The position numbers and the translations under genes are program-made. A DNA stretch of 64,000 bases from Gimesia fumaroli (GTDB taxonomy: Bacteria > Planctomycetota > Planctomycetia > Planctomycetales > Planctomycetaceae). The stretch is taken from positions 7,295,164 to 7,359,163 of the forward strand of contig NZ_CP037452.1 in assembly GCF_007754425.1 (NCBI RefSeq), written 5' to 3'. How positions within the stretch are numbered: the first letter of the stretch is position 1; each line of letters opens with the position of its first letter. The notes under the pieces were generated by a model, which searched no databases, was not told the origin of the DNA, and saw nothing but the letters and a program-made list of their open reading frames with translations. This document shows, one piece after another, positions 35,705-44,413 of the stretch.

Positions 35705-35804
35705 TCCAATGTAAAAGAAAGTCTTTGTTACTGATCCATAACAGCAACGCGATTACCACCGCCAATGGCAGCACAATCAGAAAGTTAAAAGCGAGTTCCA
35801 GCAT
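35685..35804 (-). CDS. 39-aa single-pass membrane protein
   Basis: The ATG at 35804 overlaps the stop of the peptidase-like gene by one base (TGATG), and the TAA at 35685 lies inside the next gene by 20 bases. The product is MLELAFNFLIVLPL followed by AVVIALLLWIS and a polar tail ending HWSDDVEI, one membrane helix. Tight coupling within the lysis-like cassette suggests a real gene, perhaps a pinholin or antiholin. This is inferred. Confidence 0.55.
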   Translation of the reverse strand: MLELAFNFLIVLPLAVVIALLLWISNKDFLLHWSDDVEI

Positions 35805-36391
35805 CACAGCTTTGGTTTTCTGGGGGGAGGATCAAATACGGGAGTCACCGCCCATTGATGGCCGCTGTTGTGCCATTCGTTCAAAAATCCTTTACGCGTC
35901 CAACGGCTGATATTGTGCGGGTCATTGTTGTCCAGAATCCACGCGTATTGATCATCGAGTCCAACCAGGCACACCATATGAGCCCCGCCCATGATCGTCA
36001 CACAGGCACCACGCCGCGTCCGTATCGCCCATTCCAGAAAATCAACGTCACCGTCTCGCGTTTCAGCAAAACTGATTCCCGCTTCATTCAGCTTTTGGTT
36101 CATCGTGTCGGGATACTCACCGCCGTTGAACGATTTCCGCCACCAGTCCGCCAACTCTGCGTGTCCTTGCCAGCGTAATATCATGACCATGCTGGCATGG
36201 ACGCAAGAGCCCTCGCCGTAGGGAGCCCAGTTCTGTTGACGGTAACCATCGGGAATATCAACCACTGGCTGAAGATCCTTAAACGGTTTGGTAGGCACGA
36301 AACATAAATCAGCCTGGGTCACCTGTCCGCAAAACAGCAGCAGAAACGCTGCAACACAGGCTAAAAAGTAGTCGTAATCGTCCGTGATCAT
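35804..36391 (-). CDS. C39-like papain-fold cysteine peptidase, secreted
   Basis: The 195-aa product has an N-terminal hydrophobic signal (FLACVAAFLLLFCG). The mature part has a papain-like triad in order: Cys63 in GEGSCVHAS, His138 in MGGAHMVCLVG and Asp154/Asn155 in WILDNNDP, as in C39-like peptidases. It follows the XhlA/holin-like gene with a 4-base overlap, so it may be the cell-wall or envelope lytic enzyme in place of a classic lysozyme. No glycosidase or amidase gene is seen in the prophage. The lytic role is inferred. Confidence 0.75.
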   Translation of the reverse strand: MITDDYDYFLACVAAFLLLFCGQVTQADLCFVPTKPFKDLQPVVDIPDGYRQQNWAPYGEGSCVHASMVMILRWQGHAELADWWRKSFNGGEYPDTMNQKLNEAGISFAETRDGDVDFLEWAIRTRRGACVTIMGGAHMVCLVGLDDQYAWILDNNDPHNISRWTRKGFLNEWHNSGHQWAVTPVFDPPPRKPKL

Positions 36392-36660
36392 TCAGCCCCC
36401 ACAAAGCTTTTGATGGCATTGGCAACCAAGCCGAGAATAGTAAGCCCGACAGCAGCAATTACCGCTTTTGCTCGGGCACTGAAGCCTTCAAGAAGGGCAA
36501 CCCGAGTACCAATTCCAGGTGCCTCATGATCGCCAGATAACACTTTTTCGTGTCGATGCGTGATCTCAAACAGCGTTTTGTTTTGCTCTCTGATTTCAGC
36601 AGTTAAAGCAGCTAATTCAACCTTAACTGCGGTAATTTGGTCTGCTTCTTCCTTGGTCAT
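36388..36660 (-). CDS. XhlA/holin-like membrane protein
   Basis: The 90-aa product has a long amphipathic, coiled-coil N-terminal helix (VELAALTAEIREQNKTLFE) and one C-terminal membrane helix (AVIAAVGLTILGLVANAI). That is the layout of XhlA-type proteins which work with holins. It is the first gene of the late lysis and packaging cluster, 51 bases after the second 57-bp control module. Confidence 0.7.
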   Translation of the reverse strand: MTKEEADQITAVKVELAALTAEIREQNKTLFEITHRHEKVLSGDHEAPGIGTRVALLEGFSARAKAVIAAVGLTILGLVANAIKSFVGAE

Positions 36661-36711
36661 TCTCTGCCAGCCCTGCTATCGATCCCTGAAACTGAATACC
36701 CGATTTCAAAC

Positions 36712-36768
36712 CTACCACAGATTTGGAAAAATATAAGATCGGAAACGCGAACTTCGCGTTTCCTGTTT
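36712..36768 (-). promoter_or_regulatory. Palindromic control module, copy 2 (before the lysis/packaging cluster)
   Basis: The palindrome GGAAACGCGAA-C-TTCGCGTTTCC (36741-36763) and its flanks AGATC and TGTTT are the same as copy 1. The downstream TGTGGTAG (complement of 36712-36719) lies at the same distance, 16 bases from the block. It precedes the first gene of the late cluster, and the rightward NDT/TIR-like gene begins 69 bases away on the other side. Confidence 0.7.
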
Positions 36769-36836
36769 GCTAATAGGGTGCTGTTTTGTGAGAATGATCT
36801 CAGGCAGGCACAGCCTTTTTACTGAAAGAGAGATTA

Positions 36837-37754
36837 ATGACAGAAAAAGAAAGTAATACTGAAATTATCAATACAAAGCCAAAACCTTTTTGTTTTGTTT
36901 TGATGCCGTTTAGCAAAGAGTTTGACGATGTTTATCAAATAGGAATTAAAGAATCATGTGATAATGGTGGCGCCTACTGCGAACGAGTGGACGAACAAAT
37001 ATTCCAAGAGGCTTTTATTGAAAGAATCTATAATCAAATTTCAAAAGCAGATTTCATTGTCGCAGATATGACAGGCCGAAACCCAAATGTTTTCTACGAA
37101 GTTGGTTACGCACATGCATTAGGAAAATCCACTGTGCTTCTCACAAGCAATGTTGAGGATATCCCCTCTGACTTGAGACATTTGCCGCATATTGTTTACA
37201 ACGACAGCCTTATCGATTTACGAAATAAATTAACACGACAAGTTGAATGGTTTGTAGAAAATCCGCCTGATAAATACAAAGAATCTGAAATTGATATTGA
37301 GCTGTTCTGTGAAGGGGTAAACCTTTCTGAGAATAACTATATTATTGAAGATGGTATGTTTGCGACGCTCAGTTTTTCTAAAAATGTTACACTTCATAAC
37401 TCCGGAACCAAGACCATTAAAGGTGACTCATATTCTTTCAGTGCCTTAACAAAACATCGGTGTAATGCATTAAAAAGAATTCTAAAGTTTGACTCAGATG
37501 GTCACGAATATTACCAAGATATGCTTTTATCAGAGGCGCAGTTGCCAGATGGCTCATATCAATATACAGAAAATGAGAATCCAACTCTTTTTGCAGGCGA
37601 ATACAAATCCATTTTCCTTTTTATTTCGGAGAGCCCTTCTGTTCATGACTTTACGGAGAAAAAAATGACTTTCAAGATACTCACAGAATCAGGAAAGCGG
37701 GAATATCCGGTCACTTTCAAAGCTGTTGAAATGGATGATTTTTCACTCCAATAA
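36837..37754 (+). CDS. Nucleoside 2-deoxyribosyltransferase/TIR-like domain protein with C-terminal beta domain
   Basis: The 305-aa product starts with a Rossmann-like domain: CFVLMPFSKEFDDVY, then IYNQISKADFIVADMTGRNP and NVFYEVGYAHALGK with the probable catalytic Glu88. This pattern is shared by nucleoside deoxyribosyltransferase-like and some TIR-like NAD-processing domains. The C-terminal 150 residues are beta-rich and unrecognised, perhaps Ig-like. It reads opposite to all neighbours, is AT-rich and lies between the early and late clusters, the typical place of a phage cargo gene. An NAD or nucleotide-degrading defence role is plausible but inferred. Confidence 0.75.
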   Translation: MTEKESNTEIINTKPKPFCFVLMPFSKEFDDVYQIGIKESCDNGGAYCERVDEQIFQEAFIERIYNQISKADFIVADMTGRNPNVFYEVGYAHALGKSTVLLTSNVEDIPSDLRHLPHIVYNDSLIDLRNKLTRQVEWFVENPPDKYKESEIDIELFCEGVNLSENNYIIEDGMFATLSFSKNVTLHNSGTKTIKGDSYSFSALTKHRCNALKRILKFDSDGHEYYQDMLLSEAQLPDGSYQYTENENPTLFAGEYKSIFLFISESPSVHDFTEKKMTFKILTESGKREYPVTFKAVEMDDFSLQ

Positions 37755-37797
37755 AAGAAGGAAAGACACACACAAAACGCGATAGTTCCCTAGTTAC

Positions 37798-38589
37798 TCA
37801 ACATTTTGCCAGATCGAAAGTAGTACCTTGGCGACTAAGTGAATGATGTCCGTTGTTATTGCCAAGACTTCGTGACATCCATCCAACAACTCGTTCGCAC
37901 ATTTCGATAAACTCTATATTGGACATGGTCCCTTTGGCTGCATTTACTTTATGGTGCAAGATCTGAATATTATCGATCTCATTCGTCCCACCTTTTGCAA
38001 CTGGTTCTATATGATCAGCTGATGCAGTGTCGGGTTCTAATTCAACCCCAGTCAATGCGCAACGATAGTCCTGTGCTTTTATCAAATCTCTCAGATCTTG
38101 AAGTTTTATTTTTTGTCCCATTTTTCTCAATCTCCGGTTTGTGTTCTTGGCGGTATTATTAGCCCATCTAGACCATTTACATTGTTCTAGTCTTCGTGTT
38201 AGCGACCAGAGCTGTTGTCTCATTGATTTATATGCAGTATGCCAATCAGGACGCGTTTTATTCGTGAAACGTTTTACATTACCAGTCGGGATCTGATGCC
38301 TTCTGCTCCGAATGGAAACCATTCGATTCACAGCCCACTTTTCCCATTCATCAAGAGAGGCGAACGATTCTCTGCTATCGATGGCACTCCGCATTTTTCG
38401 TAGTGAAACACTCCACCGGTCGCGTTTATCTCGCTTATCTAAGACTCTCACTACCGCATCGGCATCAGGAGATTCAACTCTCCCAAGCTTGAACTTAATT
38501 TTTCTGGTTGGATTGCTTAGAAAAATATGAAAGTCGTCACCGTCTCTGATACAGGGAAGCGTGACCGTTGTTATCTCTGGATTACTCAC
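37798..38589 (-). CDS. HNH endonuclease
   Basis: GTG at 38589 is chosen because AAGGAG lies 6 bases upstream; the TTG at 38595 touches that site. The 263-aa product ends in an HNH domain with YRCALTGVELE, then ADHIEPVAKGGTNEIDNIQ and HHKVNAAKG. The first 150 residues are basic and helical, probably DNA-binding. HNH proteins near late genes often help DNA packaging or behave as homing endonucleases. Which applies here cannot be read. Confidence 0.85.
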   Translation of the reverse strand: MSNPEITTVTLPCIRDGDDFHIFLSNPTRKIKFKLGRVESPDADAVVRVLDKRDKRDRWSVSLRKMRSAIDSRESFASLDEWEKWAVNRMVSIRSRRHQIPTGNVKRFTNKTRPDWHTAYKSMRQQLWSLTRRLEQCKWSRWANNTAKNTNRRLRKMGQKIKLQDLRDLIKAQDYRCALTGVELEPDTASADHIEPVAKGGTNEIDNIQILHHKVNAAKGTMSNIEFIEMCERVVGWMSRSLGNNNGHHSLSRQGTTFDLAKC

Positions 38590-38607
38590 ATTCAACTCCT
38601 TTCTTCG

Positions 38608-38946
38608 CTACGCTTCAGCTGCCAATTGCAGAAATAGCTTTGATACCAAGTCAGGCAGGTTATTGAGTGCGACAGTTGCCAGCCATTCCTCACCATTTTG
38701 TTTGTGACACACGATAGGCGTCTCACCCTCTGAGGCGTCCTCTGTGGCCTGCTGAAGGGCTTCTCTCAGTCTTAGCCTCTCAGTTCTCTTGCACTCGATA
38801 TGAACGCCTTTAAGGCCCACTACATCGCGTCCTTCGATGCCTGAGTACTGCTGCCCTCGGCGGCAAAACACACCAAACAGGCGAGTCAAAATACCAGCCA
38901 GTTCACGCTCACCTCGTTTTCCCTTGTCTCTTGAAAATTTCCCCAT
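38608..38946 (-). CDS. PDDEXK-type Holliday junction resolvase-like nuclease
   Basis: The 112-aa product has the small resolvase pattern: SRDKGKRGERELA at the start with the first acidic residue, EGRDVVG with the metal-binding Asp, then HIECKRTERL with the E-x-K motif. It is of the size of archaeal Hjc-like and phage resolvases. It likely resolves recombination intermediates before packaging and ends the replication cluster. Confidence 0.8.
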   Translation of the reverse strand: MGKFSRDKGKRGERELAGILTRLFGVFCRRGQQYSGIEGRDVVGLKGVHIECKRTERLRLREALQQATEDASEGETPIVCHKQNGEEWLATVALNNLPDLVSKLFLQLAAEA

Positions 38947-39181
38947 AGTTCAGCTCCTTATTGGTCAGAAAGTTCAATTAGTTCAACGATAATTCATCTC
39001 AAATTTGAAAGATTCGAAGCCCCAGAAAACGCCTGAAACGTAGAGTATTAATAGAAAATAAGTAATAAAAAAAATAATAATTCATATAGTTCATGCCTGT
39101 CTTTTTTTTGTATATATAGGGCTCTTATATGCCCCCCAAAGGTGGGTTGAAAAATTGAATTATTTGAATTACTTGATTTTT
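38947..39181. other. AT-rich repeat-bearing spacer beside the replication genes
   Basis: This 235-base spacer is very AT-rich. It has TTGAATTA/TTTGAATTAC units near 39154-39176, a TATATATA stretch (about 39110-39118) and a C-run/G-run hairpin (CCCCCCAAAGGTGGG, about 39132-39146). It must hold the promoter of the resolvase gene and could include the replication origin, which often lies next to phage primase genes. No gene was seen. Confidence 0.45.
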
Positions 39182-41218
39182 TCAAATCGCAAAGTACTTG
39201 GTTGCTGTTTTGGTCACCGTGTCTTCTGACTCCTCCCGGATGTCGCCACCTTCCTTGAGGGTTATGACGATGTCATCGCGTTCTTTTCTTCGAATGCCCT
39301 GCGTTTTTCGCGTAAGCCCCGACTTGGTAATTCCTTTTTGACCAGCTGTCTTGATGATTCGTAAAATTTTCTTCGTGTTTGCGTCGTACGGATTTTCAGA
39401 AACCCAATCGGCGGCTATGTGAATCATTTTGCGTGTCAGGTATTCGCTGAGATCACAGGCCCACACTGAAGCCCCTTCGTTTACTCGCGGGGACTGTGTG
39501 TTTTCAGAGCAGGCATAGATTAAAGCCAACTTGCGTGCCTTCTCGACTGTTCGCGTCCACATCGAAGCCACCGTGTCGCATCCTTTTGCCCGCTCTTGGT
39601 AGGCTGTTTCTTCCAACTGCTGAAACACTTCTTCAGCTTCACGGTCGTAATCCACCACATAAGTCACCGGGTGCTGTTTATCCAGGTTCCCACCGGGCAC
39701 AAACTCAAACCAGGTCTTCGCAATTGCAGTAATGCCTTTCGGCACATCGTAAATCGAAACCTCTTTGGGCCTCGGGTCATGGTTTGCCGATTCAAACACC
39801 ATCATTCGCGATAGGAAGCCATCTGTTAAGTTTTCCGATGTTAAGCCCTCGTAGAGACTCTGGGGCACTGTGGTGCCATACAAGCACACGTGTGGCTGGT
39901 CTATCGTTTTGTTTTTGTCGGTGTCTGCATAGGCGTCACCAATGTAGAGCGAATTGGAACTCGTAAACATTTTCATGAGAATGGTTGCGATGTTATACAG
40001 ATGCGGAGAACTGTTGGCATTGCCCATTGTTTTGATCATGCGTCCGATTTCGTCGAGTTGTAAAAGCAGGCAATTCTGTTTTTCGACAGCCGAAACAAGG
40101 CCTGCATGACTGGCTAAGCCTTCCGGCCCTATCAACTTAACTGCACACGCATCGTGCAGGATCATTTTATTGACCTGTCTTGCTCGCTCTTTACCGCCTC
40201 CCGACTTGCAGACACCTAAGCAATACACGTTCGTGCGTGTCCCGAATCGGTCTGATATCTTCCTTCCCGTCAAAGTGCCGACCAGCGTAATGGCAGCAGC
40301 CAAAGCGAGAACTGGTTGAGGCTTGAATGCTCCATCCAGATTGTATTTCATCACGTCGCCGATAAAACCGGGAACGTTTAATAACTCATCTGGGAAAGTT
40401 CCCGGATCTTCTGCTGTCTTTGGTTTTGGCTCAATGAATTCGTCACCCGCACCATTGATGTATCCCTCCCCTTTTTGATCAGGTTCATACTTCGCTGCAG
40501 ACTCCGCGATTTTCTCGATTGCTTGTACCGTTCCCGGTTTCTCGCATCGTGTTGCATTCATTACCTGTAAGGCAGCGTTGATTTCATCGTATGAGGAACC
40601 GTAATTCCGCATTAAGCAGCCAAACCGAAACAGAGTATCGTGCTGTTTCCCATGCTTGATCGGCTCCCCGTCTCCTCCCAAATTAAGCCGCTCTGATGTC
40701 GCCTCTTGTAGCTTCGTGACGATCCACCTGGGGATGACAGGCAAACTCTCTTTTGGTTCATCCAGCTCGTAGGTTTCCAACCATTGATAGGCACCATCTT
40801 CGCGGATTGACGGAGGGGCAACGATATAACCGCCATCGGCCCGAGTATCGACTTTCGGGGCCAGCTTACTGGCTGTATTTCGAAATTCGCCTTCGGACGG
40901 TTGACGAAATATGAAATGCCGACCACCACGCGGAGTCTTTGAGGCTGCTGTGCCTGTCAGGCTTTCCATAATCTCAGAATTGTTTAACCACTCATTCGAT
41001 TCTCCATCAATATCAACCACCACCAAGCCTTCGGTCGAAATGCCGATATTGGCAAAGGGGCGTTGAGTCCACCACTCAATGATTTGATCTTCGTCTGTTG
41101 TTGCATCAAGGCAGCCGTGTTTTGTTAAAGGCTTACTATCTCCCGGAACTAACGGGAAAACAGCATAGCCTAAACCAGCGTACTCCAACGCAGCTTGTAA
41201 TAATCCATTATTCATCAA
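39182..41218 (-). CDS. Prim-pol / DUF3987 replicative protein
   Basis: The 678-aa product has an N-terminal bifunctional primase-polymerase domain with LGYAVFPLVPGDSKPLTKHG, a catalytic acidic pair in VVVDIDGES and GGRHFIFRQP. It is followed by a DUF3987 ATPase-like domain with AIEKIAESAAKYEPD, LLLQLDEIGRMIKTM (Walker B-like) and LTDGFLSRMMVFES. Such proteins prime and unwind DNA at phage or plasmid origins. It overlaps the helicase gene by 4 bases. Confidence 0.88.
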   Translation of the reverse strand: MMNNGLLQAALEYAGLGYAVFPLVPGDSKPLTKHGCLDATTDEDQIIEWWTQRPFANIGISTEGLVVVDIDGESNEWLNNSEIMESLTGTAASKTPRGGRHFIFRQPSEGEFRNTASKLAPKVDTRADGGYIVAPPSIREDGAYQWLETYELDEPKESLPVIPRWIVTKLQEATSERLNLGGDGEPIKHGKQHDTLFRFGCLMRNYGSSYDEINAALQVMNATRCEKPGTVQAIEKIAESAAKYEPDQKGEGYINGAGDEFIEPKPKTAEDPGTFPDELLNVPGFIGDVMKYNLDGAFKPQPVLALAAAITLVGTLTGRKISDRFGTRTNVYCLGVCKSGGGKERARQVNKMILHDACAVKLIGPEGLASHAGLVSAVEKQNCLLLQLDEIGRMIKTMGNANSSPHLYNIATILMKMFTSSNSLYIGDAYADTDKNKTIDQPHVCLYGTTVPQSLYEGLTSENLTDGFLSRMMVFESANHDPRPKEVSIYDVPKGITAIAKTWFEFVPGGNLDKQHPVTYVVDYDREAEEVFQQLEETAYQERAKGCDTVASMWTRTVEKARKLALIYACSENTQSPRVNEGASVWACDLSEYLTRKMIHIAADWVSENPYDANTKKILRIIKTAGQKGITKSGLTRKTQGIRRKERDDIVITLKEGGDIREESEDTVTKTATKYFAI

Positions 41219-42870
41219 AACGGCACATCGTCCTCGTCAAAGTTCAATTGAACAGCCCAAGCCACGCCGGGGTCGGGTATTTCGCCAATGTCATAACTGA
41301 TAATCCGGTCGTACTTCTCGCCAGCAGTGGACCTCACAACGATTTGTGTGGTCTCAGCCAGACAGCCCGCTTCAGCCAGGTCAACCGCCTGTTGCGCCGT
41401 ATCAGGCACCGGGTCCAGGCAGCGTTGCTTCCACCAATATTCCGCTTTCTGCCGGGCGTATCCGTTATGCTCAAAACAGATCCATTCAGACTGCCAGTTC
41501 TGAAGCCCCGTCCGATAATCCACTCGCATTGATTTTGGCGAGCCCTTTTTTTCGTGAACGGAATACGTCATACCGATCACTTCGAATGTCTCGTCGCTGG
41601 TTTGCCCCGACAAAACACCCGCTTTACTGGCAATCGCCTCGTGTTTTTTGGTCATCGGGTCGGGGAACTCGAAGCCGCAATCAGGGCACCGCCTATAGCT
41701 GGTAGCTATCAATGACTGACATTCAGGACACTCTTTCGCCGGTGCTTCAGATTCACTCGTTCGCGGCTTCGAAGACCGTACTTCAATTTCGTCAATTGGA
41801 CCATGAAGCATGACATTTCCGCCATAATCCAAAATCAAACAGTTTTTCTTTCCTGGGAATAACCGAAGGCCACGACCGACCATCTGGTAATAGAGACCTG
41901 GAGAGAGGGTAGGGCGAAGCAAAACAACGCAATCGATGTTCGGAGCATCGAAACCGGTTGTCAGGACGCCGATATTGCAAAGGTACTTCAGATCACCGTT
42001 TTTGAATTCCTCAATTAACCGGTCCCGCTCGCCGCTGGGCGTTTCCCCGGTGATGAATCCACATTCAATCCCATGCTCATCTCGAAACGTGTCAACAATG
42101 TGCTGACCATGATCAACACCAGCTGCAAAGATCAGAACTTTATTTCTGTCTTGTGTTTTCTCGATAATTTCGGCACAAGCTGATTGAACGAGTGCTTCAG
42201 TATCCATCAACTCTTCGGTTTCACTGGCGATGTACTCGCCTGCTCGAACGTGAAGCCCTGATGTATCGGGACTGTCTTTTCCAGGCTTGGAAACCAGCGG
42301 GCTAAGATATCCATTGTGAATCAGATTCTTAACGCCGACTTCGTAGCAGACCTCGTTCAGAATGTTTTCCGGTCCACAGATCTCCCCGCTTTTCATACGG
42401 TACGGGGTTGCCGTCAATCCGATCACTCGGACCAATGGGTTAACCACTTTGGCATCGGCTAAAAACTTCCGATACATGCCTTCACCGTCGGGCGGGATCA
42501 GATGGGCTTCATCGACCAGGATCAAATCGAACGCATCTAATTCACAGGCTCGTTTGTAGACCGATTGAATACCGGCAACGATGACTTCGCCGTTGATCTC
42601 CCGTCGTCGAAGTCCAGCAGAATAAACGCCGACGTCAAGTTCAGGGCAGATTTTATTCAGCTTGTCGGCTGCTTGTGCAAGCAGTTCCTTAACGTGTGCC
42701 AGGATCAGAACGCGTCCGTTCCAGCGTGTCACAGCATCCCGACAGACGGTAGCAATGACGGGCGTTTTACCCCCTCCCGTCGGGATGACAACACAAGGGT
42801 TGCCATCCCGATCACGAAGGTACGAGTAAACCGCCTCAACAGATTGTTGTTGATAAGGTCTTAAAATCAT
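41215..42870 (-). CDS. SF2 DEAH helicase with C-terminal zinc finger
   Basis: The 551-aa product has SF2 motifs in order: motif I IPTGGGKTPV, motif II DEAH (LILVDEAHLIPP), motif III GLTATPYR, motif V TTGFDAPNID and motif VI YYQMVGRGLR. After the helicase core comes a four-cysteine zinc ribbon, CPECQSL and CPDCGFEF, and a further 140 residues. Phage helicases of this type take part in replication or recombination. It is coupled to its neighbours by 4-base and 1-base overlaps. Confidence 0.93.
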   Translation of the reverse strand: MILRPYQQQSVEAVYSYLRDRDGNPCVVIPTGGGKTPVIATVCRDAVTRWNGRVLILAHVKELLAQAADKLNKICPELDVGVYSAGLRRREINGEVIVAGIQSVYKRACELDAFDLILVDEAHLIPPDGEGMYRKFLADAKVVNPLVRVIGLTATPYRMKSGEICGPENILNEVCYEVGVKNLIHNGYLSPLVSKPGKDSPDTSGLHVRAGEYIASETEELMDTEALVQSACAEIIEKTQDRNKVLIFAAGVDHGQHIVDTFRDEHGIECGFITGETPSGERDRLIEEFKNGDLKYLCNIGVLTTGFDAPNIDCVVLLRPTLSPGLYYQMVGRGLRLFPGKKNCLILDYGGNVMLHGPIDEIEVRSSKPRTSESEAPAKECPECQSLIATSYRRCPDCGFEFPDPMTKKHEAIASKAGVLSGQTSDETFEVIGMTYSVHEKKGSPKSMRVDYRTGLQNWQSEWICFEHNGYARQKAEYWWKQRCLDPVPDTAQQAVDLAEAGCLAETTQIVVRSTAGEKYDRIISYDIGEIPDPGVAWAVQLNFDEDDVPF

Positions 42871-43343
42871 TATCTCGCCCAGGGAGGAGTTGCAAGGTTA
42901 GACTGACTGACAGGGGGAGCACTTTGAGCCGGGGGCTGTGTCTGTTGGTTTGCAGACTCATAGCCCTTGATCTCGTTTGCAACTTCACCGTTATCTTTTC
43001 TGGTGACACATTTCACATTGAGCACCAAGGGGATATTGTGAAGTTCAGCAGAGTCATTGGGAGACGGTACATCCACTGCCAGGCAAATTGCCGCTAATTC
43101 AGACCGTGCAATCCCTGTTGCAATATCGCTGGGATTGTCCAGATTCAAACGAGCAAAGAGCGTTCGGTTTTGATATTGCCCTTCAATAATTTGAAACTTG
43201 ATTTGCAGGTAAGTGCCATTCTGCTTTTTGTTGGGTTTTATTTCTGACTCAACAATGACAGCCTTGTACTTATCCGCTGGCAACGGGTCGAACGACTCCA
43301 TCGGCTTTTGGTCGTTTGCATTAAATCCTGATAAATTCGCCAT
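42870..43343 (-). CDS. DUF669 family protein (ssDNA-binding-like)
   Basis: The 157-aa product matches DUF669: LPADKYKAVIVESEIKPNK, YLQIKFQIIEGQYQNRTLF and LNLDNPS. The C-terminal tail is Gln/Pro-rich and ends NLATPPWAR, as with ssDNA-binding protein tails. It lies between a Sak4-like ATPase and a helicase, so it probably works as a single-strand-binding or recombination helper. Confidence 0.85.
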   Translation of the reverse strand: MANLSGFNANDQKPMESFDPLPADKYKAVIVESEIKPNKKQNGTYLQIKFQIIEGQYQNRTLFARLNLDNPSDIATGIARSELAAICLAVDVPSPNDSAELHNIPLVLNVKCVTRKDNGEVANEIKGYESANQQTQPPAQSAPPVSQSNLATPPWAR

Positions 43344-44104
43344 TACTTAATGACTCCTTTTGTTTTGGGTTGTGGTAAAAATTGTGCGTACTCATTCCAG
43401 TTGAGTGGCATCTCGTCAGGTAGATTGAGCCGGTTCTTGGCAACGTGAGCAGGGCGTTCGACGGTGCGGATTGTGCGTTCTCCTGTCCCAATGCCCTGTG
43501 TTCGTTTCTGGTTAAAACCGGCGTCGGATTGCTTGGTGTGAACCTTGTACGACGCGAAGAGAATTTCATCGCACCATTCTTGGACCACAGCAGAAGCGTG
43601 TTTATGTAACCGGGGTGAATACCGGTCATAGGGTTCGGTTTCCGGGTTTTGAAATTTTTCAATCTGTGCATGAGCAATCAGAATGACATGCATACCCCGG
43701 TGCTTCCGCAGAACGTCGAGTCCTTCAAGAACCTGCCGCCAATAATCCAGAGCAAAGGCATACCCTTTGGCATAGCCGATGTCCTCGATTGAATTGACCT
43801 GTTTATCCTTGCAGACTTCCGCCCAGATCAGACGTTCCAGCCAATCAGCAGAGTCAAGCACAACCGATTGATAGCTGTGGTCTTCCATGCTCAATGCGCC
43901 GATGGCATTAGTTACCTGGGCGTATTCTTCGGCAAGCGGAAACTTGTGACAGTCAATGTCCCCTAGTCCCTCTTCGGTTTGAATGAAGATCGGATTTGGA
44001 GCCATTGCACCGAAGGTGCTTTTCCCCACTCCATGCGTTCCGTAGATCAGAATGCGTCGAGGGAGAATCTTTTTCTCGGTTTGGATTTCGTTTAATAAAC
44101 TCAA
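43343..44104 (-). CDS. Sak4-like RecA-fold ATPase
   Basis: The 253-aa product has Walker A GTHGVGKST, a NPIFIQTEEGLGDIDCHKFP block and Walker B-like YQSVVLDSADWLERL, then MHVILIAHAQIEKFQNPE, the pattern of phage AAA_24 / Sak4 single-strand annealing ATPases. Together with the DUF669 protein it likely forms the phage recombination set. Confidence 0.87.
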   Translation of the reverse strand: MSLLNEIQTEKKILPRRILIYGTHGVGKSTFGAMAPNPIFIQTEEGLGDIDCHKFPLAEEYAQVTNAIGALSMEDHSYQSVVLDSADWLERLIWAEVCKDKQVNSIEDIGYAKGYAFALDYWRQVLEGLDVLRKHRGMHVILIAHAQIEKFQNPETEPYDRYSPRLHKHASAVVQEWCDEILFASYKVHTKQSDAGFNQKRTQGIGTGERTIRTVERPAHVAKNRLNLPDEMPLNWNEYAQFLPQPKTKGVIK

Positions 44105-44116
44105 TTTACTTTCCTT

Positions 44117-44413
44117 TCAGATTGCAAAATGGACATTGGGGGGAATGAGTTCTGACAGTGGTTGTTCTGCAGACTCATCAAGCTGTTTTTGGATGTTCAT
44201 CCCGGCTTCGCGAAACTTCCCCGCTAACTCGTAGCAGTAGTCGCGAATGATTTCAGCGATCTCTTCGTTTGCGATGTTGTGCAGATCGATTTGAAGAACG
44301 GGCTTAAGAAAATGGACGTCGAGAAAGACTGACTTGTTGCGGATTTCTGAACCGCAGTCTTGAAGCACTTTCTTCAAACACGGTCGAATTTCGTGAACTT
44401 TAAAACTACTCAT
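44117..44413 (-). CDS. Unknown protein, 98 aa
   Basis: The ATG at 44413 has AGGAAGG 8 bases upstream. The product is alpha/beta (KSVFLDVHFLKPVLQIDLH, then the helix EEIAEIIRDYCYELAGKFRE) with no recognised family. It overlaps the HD hydrolase gene by 8 bases and precedes the Sak4-like gene by 12, so it belongs to the replication operon. Confidence 0.55.
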   Translation of the reverse strand: MSSFKVHEIRPCLKKVLQDCGSEIRNKSVFLDVHFLKPVLQIDLHNIANEEIAEIIRDYCYELAGKFREAGMNIQKQLDESAEQPLSELIPPNVHFAI

